Shown here piece after piece: positions 24,970 to 32,565 of a stretch of DNA of 64,000 nucleotides (positions are counted from its first letter, which is position 1; the number at the start of each line of letters is the position of its first letter). The notes under the pieces were generated by a model. The model ran no database searches. It was not told the DNA's origin and saw only the letters and a program-made list of their open reading frames with translations. A program made the translations under genes and the position numbers. Origin of the DNA: Oscillospiraceae bacterium (GTDB taxonomy: Bacteria > Bacillota > Clostridia > Oscillospirales > Ruminococcaceae); the NCBI GenBank assembly GCA_028720105.1, contig JAQYLI010000042.1, positions 1 through 64,000 on the forward strand. Reading direction: 5' to 3'.

Positions 24970-26628
24970 TTACTTAACAAGACCGCTGTTGTTGATAGCA
25001 GAAACGAGAGCGCAGACGGAAGCGTCAATGATATCGGTCTTTATTCCCGCACCCCAAAAAACGCCCTTGTCGGTCTCAATGCCCACATAAGCCACAGCCT
25101 GTGACTGAGAAGTGGTCTCAAGAGCGTGCTCCTGATAGGTGATGAGTGAATACTTGATATCGAGACTATCCTTCACCGCATTGGAAACAGCGTCAAGTCT
25201 GCCGTTGCCCACAGCCTCACGAGTGATTATCTTGCCGTTTTTATTAACAGTCACGCTGGCGGTAATGCCGTTCTTCTGAACAAAATGAGCCTCGTCAATT
25301 TTAAAGTCTGTCTCAATGTTAACATATCTGTCCATAAATATCTGCTTTATCTCGGAGGGCATCAGCTCCTTGTGGCTGTGGTCGGAAACGCTCTTCACAG
25401 CGTAGCCGAAGTGCTCCCTCATCTTGGGGGGCATATCAATTCCAAACATCTGCTCCATTATGTAGCCAATGCCGCCCTTGCCCGACTGAGAATTGATACG
25501 GATAACGTCCGCCTCGTACTCTCTGCCCACGTCCTTGGGGTCAATGGGGAGATAAGGAACGTTCCAGTGGTCGGGATCCTTTTCCTCACGCCACTTCATA
25601 CCCTTTGCAATAGCGTCCTGATGTGAGCCCGAGAAAGCGGCAAATACCAGCCTGCCCGCATAAGGGCTTCTCTCGTTCACCTTCATACGTGTCACTCTCT
25701 CGTAAATTTCCACCAGCGACTGCATATCGGAAAAATCCAGCTCAGGGTCAACGCCCTGTGAATACATATTCATAGCGAGAGTTACAATGTCCACATTTCC
25801 CGTTCTTTCGCCGTTTCCGAAGCAGGTGCCCTCAACTCTGTCGCCGCCTGCCAGCAGACCCATTTCCGCATCTGCAACAGCGCAGCCACGGTCATTGTGA
25901 GGGTGGAGCGAAATAATAACATTCTCCCTGTCGTGGAGATTGTCGCTCATATACTCTATCTGTGAAGCATAAACGTGGGGCATAGACAGCTCAACGGTAA
26001 CGGGAAGATTGATTATCACCTTGTTGTCGGGAGTTGGCTTCCATACGTCGATAACAGCATTGCATATTTCCAAAGCGAACTCGGGCTCGGTGCCTGTGAA
26101 GCTCTCGGGGGAATACTCGAAAATGAAATTGCCGGGGGTCTTGTCACGATACTCTGCACAGAGCCTTGCGCCCTCAACAGCCAGCTTGATGATATCCTCC
26201 TTGGACTTCTTGAAAACCTGCTCTCTCTGAGCCACAGAAGTGGAGTTGTACAGATGAACAACAGCATTCTTGCAGCCTGCCAGAGCCTCAAAGGTCTTTG
26301 CGATAATGTGTTCTCTTGCCTGTGTCAGCACCTGTATGCGCACATCATCGGGAATCATATTTCTCTCTATCAGAGCGCGGCAGAACTCATACTCTGTCTC
26401 GGAAGCGGCAGGGAAACCTATCTCAATTTCCTTGAAGCCAATGTTTACCAGCTTCTCGAAGAACTCCAGCTTTTCCTCTAAGCTCATAGGGATAATGAGA
26501 GCCTGATTGCCGTCTCTCAGGTCAACGGAGCACCACATAGGCGCGTGGTCGATATATTCCTTTTCTGTCCATTTCATTGACTTGACGGGGGGCATAAAAT
26601 AGCCTCTTGTGTATTTTGATGCATTCAT
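24970..26628 (-). CDS. leuA: 2-isopropylmalate synthase
   Basis: About 552 residues; condenses acetyl-CoA with 2-ketoisovalerate, the committed step to leucine. The catalytic TIM barrel shows WCSVDLRDGNQALI, the metal-binding HPHNDRGCAVADAE and the FGNGERTGNVDIV block; the C-terminal regulatory domain (about residues 420-550) senses leucine. Length and the KYTRGYFMPP N-terminus fit the LeuA2 subgroup. Start at 26628 behind AGGAGGAATTTTACT. It is controlled by a T-box leader with a CUC (Leu) specifier and has its own promoter and terminator, separate from leuC-leuD-leuB. Confidence 0.97.
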   Translation of the reverse strand: MNASKYTRGYFMPPVKSMKWTEKEYIDHAPMWCSVDLRDGNQALIIPMSLEEKLEFFEKLVNIGFKEIEIGFPAASETEYEFCRALIERNMIPDDVRIQVLTQAREHIIAKTFEALAGCKNAVVHLYNSTSVAQREQVFKKSKEDIIKLAVEGARLCAEYRDKTPGNFIFEYSPESFTGTEPEFALEICNAVIDVWKPTPDNKVIINLPVTVELSMPHVYASQIEYMSDNLHDRENVIISLHPHNDRGCAVADAEMGLLAGGDRVEGTCFGNGERTGNVDIVTLAMNMYSQGVDPELDFSDMQSLVEIYERVTRMKVNERSPYAGRLVFAAFSGSHQDAIAKGMKWREEKDPDHWNVPYLPIDPKDVGREYEADVIRINSQSGKGGIGYIMEQMFGIDMPPKMREHFGYAVKSVSDHSHKELMPSEIKQIFMDRYVNIETDFKIDEAHFVQKNGITASVTVNKNGKIITREAVGNGRLDAVSNAVKDSLDIKYSLITYQEHALETTSQSQAVAYVGIETDKGVFWGAGIKTDIIDASVCALVSAINNSGLVK

Positions 26629-26648
26629 AGTAAAATTCCTCCTGTTGA

Positions 26649-26723
26649 TTACTTGGCAGCCCGAAGAGAGCAAGCCGCAAATTTGATTTCAGTGATAAAA
26701 AGCTCCGATAGGTCACTTAGCAT
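26649..26723 (-). CDS. Possible 24-codon small ORF between the T-box and leuA
   Basis: ATG at 26723 follows AAAGGGGGCGGTCGGA and the frame runs 24 codons to TAA at 26649, ending about 10 bp before the leuA ribosome binding site. It contains four Leu codons, two of them CTA. It could be a translated leader, but nothing beyond the ribosome binding site supports it. Confidence 0.3.
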   Translation of the reverse strand: MLSDLSELFITEIKFAACSLRAAK

Positions 26724-26742
26724 TCCGACCGCCCCCTTTACA

Positions 26743-27029
26743 AAATAAAAAAGCCCGTCTCTTAAAGCCCAAAAAGCTTTAAGAGACGAGTAAAATACCC
26801 GTGTTACCACTCTTGTTCGCATAAAGATCACTCTTTATACCTCAGCCGCATCGAACAATGCGCTTCCCTGTAACGGGAGAAGCCCGTTCAAACCTACTTG
26901 CAAAAGCTTTCAGAAGAATGCTCAAGGACGAGTTATAACCGCAGATCAATGCCGCTTTGCACCGAACAGCGGCTCTCTGCAAATGACGAAGCGGTCTTTC
27001 TTCCTGTCACAGCATTTAGAATTATTTAC
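26743..27029 (-). promoter_or_regulatory. T-box leucine riboswitch of leuA
   Basis: Minus-strand leader of about 285 nt. Stem I is closed by GAAGAA/TTCTTC; the specifier CTC (26930-26932), preceded by AA and followed by G, reads Leu. Stem III is AACGGG-CTTCT-CCCGTT. The T-box sequence AGAGTGGTAACACGGGT lies at 26797-26813, then a terminator CGTCTCTTAAAGC / GCTTTAAGAGACG (26756-26768 with 26776-26788) with a U-run at 26743-26752. Uncharged tRNA-Leu should favour the antiterminator. The core differs somewhat from the common AGGGTGGNACCGCG form. Confidence 0.92.
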
Positions 27030-27035
27030 AATAAC

Positions 27036-27064
27036 AGTATAGCACACCCATATCCATTTGTCAA
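27036..27064 (-). promoter_or_regulatory. Promoter of the leuA T-box transcript
   Basis: Minus strand TTGACA (27059-27064), 17-nt spacer ending in TGTGC, TATACT (27036-27041). Confidence 0.85.
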
Positions 27065-27084
27065 GGGCTTTTGAAATTTTTTCC

Positions 27085-27126
27085 GAAAATAAAATATCCG
27101 CTCCGAAGCAAGCGCTCCGAAGCGGA
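27085..27126 (-). terminator. Terminator of ackA
   Basis: A 13-bp stem over 27097-27126 (TCCGCTTCGGAGC with GCTTCGGAGCGGA, two G-U pairs, loop GCTT) followed by TATTTTATTTT on the minus strand. Confidence 0.85.
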
Positions 27127-27140
27127 CAGAAAAGCCAATA

Positions 27141-28337
27141 TTACTTGCTGATAAGCTCAAGAGTATCACGTGCAATGAGAAGCTCCTCATTGGTAGGAAC
27201 TACCCAGACCTGAACCTTGCTGTCATCAGCAGAAATGCGCTTCAGCTCGCCTCTTGTGGAGTTGTTTACCTCATCGTTTATCTTGATTCCGAGGTAATCC
27301 ATATCCTTGCAAACGCCTGCACGGATAGCAGCGTCATTCTCACCGATACCGCCTGTGAAGAGGATAGCGTCAACGCCGTTCATAACAGCCGCATATGCGC
27401 CTACAAACTTCTTGGTCTGATACTTGAGCATCTCGTTTGCAAGGATTGCTCTCTTGTTGCCGTCCTTTGCAGCGGCAGTAACGTCTCTGTTGTCGGAGGA
27501 AACGCCCGAAACCCCTGCAAGACCCGACTTCTTGTTCATATAATCGGACATCTGAGCGGGAGTGAAGCCCTTCTTGTCCATAAGGAAGGTAACTGCGGAG
27601 GGGTCAACAGAGCCGCAGCGTGTGCCCATAATGATACCGTCAAGAGGAGTGAAGCCCATAGATGTGTCAATTGACTTGCCGTACTCAACAGCAGTAATAG
27701 AAGAGCCGTTGCCCATATGACAGGAAATTATCTTGAGGTCCTTTACATCTCTGCCCATAGCGTCTGCAAGAGCCTTGGAAACAAATCTGTGAGATGTGCC
27801 GTGGAAGCCGTACTTTCTTACGTGGTACTGCTCGTAATCCTCATAAGGGAATGCCATCATATAAGCCTTTTCGGGCATTGTCTGATGGAAAGCCGTGTCA
27901 AATACAACAGCCATAGGAGCGTCGGGAAGAACCTTTCGGCAGGCTCTCAGAGCAAGTGCGTGGGGGTGGTTATGTACGGGAGCAAGCTCTGCAAGAGCGT
28001 CGATCTTGTCGATAACTTCATCGGTAACGAGAGTAGTCTCCTTGAAAACCTCTGCGCCCTGCACAATTCTGTGACCCACAGCGTTTATCTCGCTCATAGA
28101 GTCAATTACCTTGCCCTCGCCCGAGGTGAGGACTTCAACCAGCTTTTCAAAAGCCTCGGTGTGAGTGGGGAAATCGCAGTCAAGCTCCACCTTTCTTCCG
28201 TCGGAGGTCTTGTGGGAAATATGACCGCCGATACCGATCCTGTCGCAGTTACCCTTTGCGATAACGCTTTCGTTTTCCATATCGAGAAGCTGATACTTGA
28301 GAGAAGAGCTTCCTGCATTGACAACTAAAATCAGCAT
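27141..28337 (-). CDS. ackA: Acetate kinase
   Basis: A 398-residue ASKHA-fold kinase that makes ATP and acetate from acetyl phosphate, the energy-yielding end of mixed-acid fermentation. LVVNAGSSSLKYQLL at the N-terminus, HRIVQGAE, VFDTAFHQTMP, KYGFHGTSHRFVS, GNGSSITAV, and FTGGIGENDAAIR near the C-terminus are all diagnostic. It starts at 28337 behind GGAAAGGTTGTTTTAAAA. No phosphotransacetylase gene is adjacent; pta must be elsewhere. It has its own promoter and terminator. Confidence 0.98.
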   Translation of the reverse strand: MLILVVNAGSSSLKYQLLDMENESVIAKGNCDRIGIGGHISHKTSDGRKVELDCDFPTHTEAFEKLVEVLTSGEGKVIDSMSEINAVGHRIVQGAEVFKETTLVTDEVIDKIDALAELAPVHNHPHALALRACRKVLPDAPMAVVFDTAFHQTMPEKAYMMAFPYEDYEQYHVRKYGFHGTSHRFVSKALADAMGRDVKDLKIISCHMGNGSSITAVEYGKSIDTSMGFTPLDGIIMGTRCGSVDPSAVTFLMDKKGFTPAQMSDYMNKKSGLAGVSGVSSDNRDVTAAAKDGNKRAILANEMLKYQTKKFVGAYAAVMNGVDAILFTGGIGENDAAIRAGVCKDMDYLGIKINDEVNNSTRGELKRISADDSKVQVWVVPTNEELLIARDTLELISK

Positions 28338-28394
28338 TTTTAAAACAACCTTTCCTATATCAAAATATATTCAAATAAATGAATGCCACTGATT

Positions 28395-28423
28395 ATTTTA
28401 CCATTGTTTGCCGAAAAAATCAA
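28395..28423 (-). promoter_or_regulatory. Promoter of ackA
   Basis: Minus strand TTGATT (28418-28423), 17-nt spacer, TAAAAT (28395-28400). Confidence 0.65.
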
Positions 28424-28528
28424 GAGGTGAACGCCTACATTTGTGACTTTTTTTTGAATTTTTTAGCTTCAATCCCGAAATTTTGCCCGAAGCTTTTAAA
28501 TCCATAAGAAAAAAATTTCCAAAAGCTA

Positions 28529-28557
28529 TTGACATCTAAGAAAATACGTGCTATACT
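28529..28557 (+). promoter_or_regulatory. Promoter of the leader peptide and ABC exporter
   Basis: TTGACA (28529-28534), 17-nt spacer ending in TGC, TATACT (28552-28557). The 18 bases TTTCCAAAAGCTATTGAC spanning its -35 recur exactly at the rnc promoter. Confidence 0.85.
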
Positions 28558-28591
28558 GTGAGCATATTACTTACGAAAGGAGGCGGGCAGT

Positions 28592-28678
28592 ATGTTCGTA
28601 CATATCATCAGATACATCAGATCGGAAAGAAACGGCATTTTCACAGGCACAAATATGCCGCCCGTCCTCAGCGTTTAA
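28592..28678 (+). CDS. 28-codon leader peptide of the ABC exporter operon
   Basis: ATG at 28592 follows AAAGGAGG at an 8-nt distance, one of the strongest ribosome binding sites in the window; the frame ends with TAA at 28678. The peptide begins MFVHIIRYIRSERNG and ends PPVLSV. Codons 15-19 form the 5' strand of an antiterminator helix and the last codons can pair with the ORF's own ribosome binding site. It is too short to be an enzyme. By analogy with BmrB, the peptide upstream of BmrCD in Bacillus, its translation probably controls read-through of the terminator that follows. The sequence of the peptide itself is not recognised. Confidence 0.7.
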   Translation: MFVHIIRYIRSERNGIFTGTNMPPVLSV

Positions 28679-28745
28679 TTTAAGGACAGAGCGGATATTT
28701 CACAGCGCCCCTGTTATGCCGACCGGTATAGCAGGGGATTTTTTT
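28634..28745 (+). promoter_or_regulatory. Transcription attenuator (antiterminator/terminator) before the ABC exporter
   Basis: Terminator: a 13-bp stem from CCCCTG (28708) to CAGGGG (28737), loop GACC, then ATTTTTTT. Competing antiterminator: GGCAT (28634-28638) and ACAGG (28643-28647), inside the leader ORF, can pair with ATGCC (28716-28720) and CCTGT (28710-28714), the 5' arm of the terminator. Confidence 0.7.
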
Positions 28746-28773
28746 GTGTCAATTTGCAAAAGGAGGAACAACA

Positions 28774-30660
28774 TTGAGTATTTTCACACCACCCGAAAAG
28801 AAGGAACAGACAGACGAGCTTCATAAGGATTACGGCGTTCTGAGCAACTGTCTGTATATCCTTAAAAGATTTGTCAGATACCGCAAGTCCCTTATCTTCT
28901 TTATGATAACGGGAGCAGTTGCGGCGGCTTCAATGTCCTACATCTGGAGCTTTATCGGAAAGCTTGTTATTGATATGATACAGACAAGCGCAGGCGGCGG
29001 AGATATCCTTCCCCTTTTAAAGCTTGTGACCATAACCACCCTTATCGAGCTTTTCTTTATGTGGCTCAATACCGTATCCTCTGCAAAAACGGGCGTGGGC
29101 TTTACCTACATACGCCTTATGATAATCAAGGAGCGAATTGCCAAAACTCTGGGTATGGATTACGAAGCCCTCGAGACTCCCGAAATGCTTGACAGACTGC
29201 AAAAGGCAAAGCGTGCCACCGCAGGAGACTGGCAGGGCGTTCAGGGAATGATGACCTATATGCAGGTAATGCTTACGCAGATAATATCCGTCATCACCTC
29301 CATTATCATTATGTCAAGCTTTGACCCGCTTATAATCGTTGTTATAGCCGTTTTGTCCTATGTTCAGTTTTTGTATTTCGAGTACATACGCAAAAAGGAC
29401 AAAAAGGAAATGTGGGACGCAATGATGCCCCATTGGCGCAAGCTTGAGTATATGGAGACCGTCACCACCGACTTTTCCTATGCTAAAGACATAAGGCTTT
29501 TCGGAATGAAGAATTTCCTTGCAAAAAAGCAGAAGGAGGTCTATGACGAGGAGCTTCGCCACTGGATAAAATCCCGTCAGTACTGGATATATAACTCTCT
29601 TTTCGCCCACGGCATTTCCCTTGTAAGACAGCTTATCATCACGGGCTGGCTTGTTTACGGAGTTATCTTCAAAGATCTTACCATTGGTAATTTCTCCCTT
29701 TACCTTGCAAGCTCGGGAGCCTTCTCAATGGCGATAAACGAAATACTTATGGGTCTGTCCGCTCTCAGGGAAAGAAGCGCACACACCGATGATTACCGCA
29801 GCTTTATGGATATCCCCACAGACAGCGAAAAGGACACCATTCCCGTTCCCAAGGCGGACAAATACGTGTTCACCTTTGAGAACGTTTCCTTCAAATACAA
29901 GGGACAGGACAAGTATGCTCTTAAAAATGTAAACATCACTGTCGGCGCAGGAGAAAAGCTTGCGGTGGTGGGCTTAAACGGCGCAGGAAAAAGCACATTT
30001 ATAAAACTCCTGCTCCGTCTCTACGATGTCACCGAGGGACGCATACTTATGAACGGCATTGATATCCGCCGCTTTAGAAGAGAGGAATATTATAATATTT
30101 TCTCCCCCGCATTTCAGGACGTGACGGTCTTTGCCTGCCCAATGGCGGAAAACGTTTCTATGAAAGCCCCCGCCGAGACCGACAAGGCGAAGGCAGAAGA
30201 GGATATACGTGCGGCAGGGCTTGGCGATAAAATGGACAGCCTTGAAAAAGGCATTGACACCGAGCTTTTAAAGGTGCTTTACGACGACGGAGTTGACCTG
30301 TCGGGCGGAGAAAAGCAGAAGCTTGCTCTGGCGAGGGCACTGTACAAGGGCAGCGAGGTAATTGTCCTTGACGAGCCCACCGCCGCCCTTGACGCACTTG
30401 CGGAATACAGACTTTACAAAAGCTTTAACGGACTTGTTGGAAAACGCACCGCCGTTTACATTTCCCACCGCCTGTCCTCCACACGTTTCTGCGACAGGGT
30501 GGCAATGTTCAAGGACGGCGAGCTGACCGAGACGGGCACCCACGAGGAGCTTATGGAGAAAAACGGCGATTATGCGGAAATGTTCCGTGTACAGGCGCAG
30601 TATTACGTGGAGGACAAGGACATTTTTGAAACCGCTCCCGAAGCTGCTCCTGCCAACTAA
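28774..30660 (+). CDS. ABC exporter, heterodimer subunit 1 (BmrC-like multidrug type)
   Basis: About 628 residues: an N-terminal exporter membrane domain with six helices (about residues 30-320) fused to an ABC ATPase. Walker A is GLNGAGKST (400-408), the signature LSGGEKQKLALARA, Walker B VIVLDEPTAALD, and the H-loop YISHRLSS. I place the start at TTG 28774, 6-7 nt after AGGAGGA. It is followed after 17 bp by a second exporter half of the same layout; together they should form a heterodimeric efflux pump for peptides or drugs. The catalytic Glu after Walker B is kept, so this site looks active. Expression is probably set by the leader attenuator upstream. Confidence 0.92.
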   Translation: MSIFTPPEKKEQTDELHKDYGVLSNCLYILKRFVRYRKSLIFFMITGAVAAASMSYIWSFIGKLVIDMIQTSAGGGDILPLLKLVTITTLIELFFMWLNTVSSAKTGVGFTYIRLMIIKERIAKTLGMDYEALETPEMLDRLQKAKRATAGDWQGVQGMMTYMQVMLTQIISVITSIIIMSSFDPLIIVVIAVLSYVQFLYFEYIRKKDKKEMWDAMMPHWRKLEYMETVTTDFSYAKDIRLFGMKNFLAKKQKEVYDEELRHWIKSRQYWIYNSLFAHGISLVRQLIITGWLVYGVIFKDLTIGNFSLYLASSGAFSMAINEILMGLSALRERSAHTDDYRSFMDIPTDSEKDTIPVPKADKYVFTFENVSFKYKGQDKYALKNVNITVGAGEKLAVVGLNGAGKSTFIKLLLRLYDVTEGRILMNGIDIRRFRREEYYNIFSPAFQDVTVFACPMAENVSMKAPAETDKAKAEEDIRAAGLGDKMDSLEKGIDTELLKVLYDDGVDLSGGEKQKLALARALYKGSEVIVLDEPTAALDALAEYRLYKSFNGLVGKRTAVYISHRLSSTRFCDRVAMFKDGELTETGTHEELMEKNGDYAEMFRVQAQYYVEDKDIFETAPEAAPAN

Positions 30661-30677
30661 TAAGGAGATGACAAACC

Positions 30678-32471
30678 TTGAAAGACAAAAAAATATCCCC
30701 TACAAGGGAATCGTTAAAATATTGCTTTCGTCAGATAAAGCAGTACAAAAAATCATATCTTCCCCTGTCCGTTCTGAACGTTATTTTAGGGGCGGCAGCA
30801 CCCTTTGCAGAGCTTATCTTCCTGCCCCTTGCGGTTGACGCACTTGCGGCAGAGCAGAAGAACGTGAGCCTGATAATTACCTATTTTCTGATAATGTCGG
30901 TGCTAACTATTCTGCTCCAGGGGGTAAACAGCGTTCTTTCCGTTCATCATGCAAAATGCGAGGATATGTTTTTGAACGCTTCAAGTATGGAAATATCCGC
31001 AAGGTGTATGGAGATAGATTTTTCCCTCACCGAGGACAAGACCGCTCTCGACCGAATTAAAAAGGCGAGAGACGGCATACAGTGGTCGGGGGGCACTCAC
31101 AATATCGCAAACGCATTCTTCACCATCATTTCAAACGGCATCAAAATTTTCGGCGTTATTGCGGTGCTTATCATAAACGCTCCCGTCCTGCTCATAATAA
31201 TAGGCGTTCTGCTCACCCTGTCGGCGTTAATCAACGCAAGGAAGAACGATATCGACATAAAGAATTTCACCGAGCTTTCGGGGATAAACCGAATTTTCGG
31301 TCACATCTGCTGGGAAATGGAGGATTTCAGATACGGCAAGGACGTAAGGCTTTACAGCGCCGCAGGAATGATGCTTGAAAAGACCTCTCAGCAGATAAAA
31401 AGACTTTCGGATTACTGGGAGAATATAAACCGCCTGAAATTCCCCCTCAATATCCTTGATGTTATCGTAAATGTCCTTCGTGACTTCGGCACATATCTTT
31501 ATCTTGGTGTACTTGCCATTACGGGTAAAATAACCATAGGTACATTCTCGCAGATGCTCAGCGCAGGAGGAACGCTCCATTCCTCTTTGCAGGCTGTGAT
31601 ACTTGGCGTGCAGGACATTGTAAAGCGCAGCAGCTATATGTACGAAATAATCCGCTTTATGGACTATCCCCCCGCAATGGAAAAGGGTAACAGGAAAATC
31701 GCAAACCTTAAATCGGGTCACGAGATAGAATTCAAAAACGTAAGCTTTTCATATCCTCATACGGGAGTCTCCGTGTTAAAGGACGTTTCCATAAAGCTGA
31801 GAGCAGGGGAAAAGCTGTCTGTGGTGGGACTAAACGGTGCAGGAAAGACCACATTTATCAAGCTCCTGTGCAGGCTCTACGATGTTGACAGCGGCGAGAT
31901 ACTTTTAGACGGCGTGAACATCAGGGAGTATGATTACGATGAATATATGAAGCTGTTTTCCGTAGTGTTCCAGGATTTCAGGCTCCTTGCTTTTTCGGCA
32001 AAGGACAATATCCTGCTTGGGCAGGGTGATGAAAACTCTGACGGAGAGGTTGACGGGCTTTTTGAAAAAACGGGTATCCTTAAAAAGATAAACTCTCTTC
32101 CAAAGGGCAGGGATACTATGATGTTCAAGCAGTTTGACAAGGAGGGTGTAGAGCTTTCGGGAGGCGAGCAGCAGAAAATGGCTATAGCCCGTGCGCTTTA
32201 CAAGGACGCTCCCGTCATAATCCTGGACGAGCCTACAGCGGCGCTTGACCCTGTGGCGGAATACGAGATATACCGTCAGTTTGACAGTCTTGTGGGCGGC
32301 AAAACAGCGGTGTATATTTCCCACCGTCTTTCCTCCTGCAAATTCTGCGACAATATTGCTGTTTTCTCGGAGGGAACCGTAAAGGAATACGGCACTCACG
32401 ATGAGCTTGTTCACAAGCCCGACGGAATTTATGCTGAAATGTTCAAAGCGCAGGCGCAATATTACGTATAA
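30678..32471 (+). CDS. ABC exporter, heterodimer subunit 2 (BmrD-like multidrug type)
   Basis: A 597-residue fused membrane-ATPase exporter half. Six helices lie in about residues 25-300. Walker A GLNGAGKTT (384-392), signature LSGGEQQKMAIARA, Walker B VIILDEPTAALD and H-loop YISHRLSS are intact, so neither ATPase site of the pair looks degenerate, unlike several known heterodimers. The start is a TTG at 30678 behind AAGGAG; both subunits thus use TTG starts. It is the last gene of the operon, convergent with cheV. Confidence 0.92.
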   Translation: MKDKKISPTRESLKYCFRQIKQYKKSYLPLSVLNVILGAAAPFAELIFLPLAVDALAAEQKNVSLIITYFLIMSVLTILLQGVNSVLSVHHAKCEDMFLNASSMEISARCMEIDFSLTEDKTALDRIKKARDGIQWSGGTHNIANAFFTIISNGIKIFGVIAVLIINAPVLLIIIGVLLTLSALINARKNDIDIKNFTELSGINRIFGHICWEMEDFRYGKDVRLYSAAGMMLEKTSQQIKRLSDYWENINRLKFPLNILDVIVNVLRDFGTYLYLGVLAITGKITIGTFSQMLSAGGTLHSSLQAVILGVQDIVKRSSYMYEIIRFMDYPPAMEKGNRKIANLKSGHEIEFKNVSFSYPHTGVSVLKDVSIKLRAGEKLSVVGLNGAGKTTFIKLLCRLYDVDSGEILLDGVNIREYDYDEYMKLFSVVFQDFRLLAFSAKDNILLGQGDENSDGEVDGLFEKTGILKKINSLPKGRDTMMFKQFDKEGVELSGGEQQKMAIARALYKDAPVIILDEPTAALDPVAEYEIYRQFDSLVGGKTAVYISHRLSSCKFCDNIAVFSEGTVKEYGTHDELVHKPDGIYAEMFKAQAQYYV

Positions 32472-32490
32472 CCAAAGCACTTTAAAAAAG

Positions 32491-32529
32491 CAAAAAAATA
32501 ACCTGAGAGAAAAGACAATTCTCTCAGGT
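32491..32529. terminator. Terminator between the ABC exporter and cheV
   Basis: ACCTGAGAGA (32501-32510) pairs with TCTCTCAGGT (32520-32529), loop of 9. The U-run is strong for the minus strand (cheV) and weak for the plus strand. Confidence 0.8.
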
Positions 32530-32565
32530 CATACTTTTGTCATAAAATATCAAAGCACTGATTTA

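Noticed and set aside
30150-30157. AAACGTTT octamer inside the first ABC exporter gene (also at 57489-57496 in dprA)
   Set aside because: Single copies within coding sequence are expected by chance; I count only clustered or promoter-linked copies as operators.
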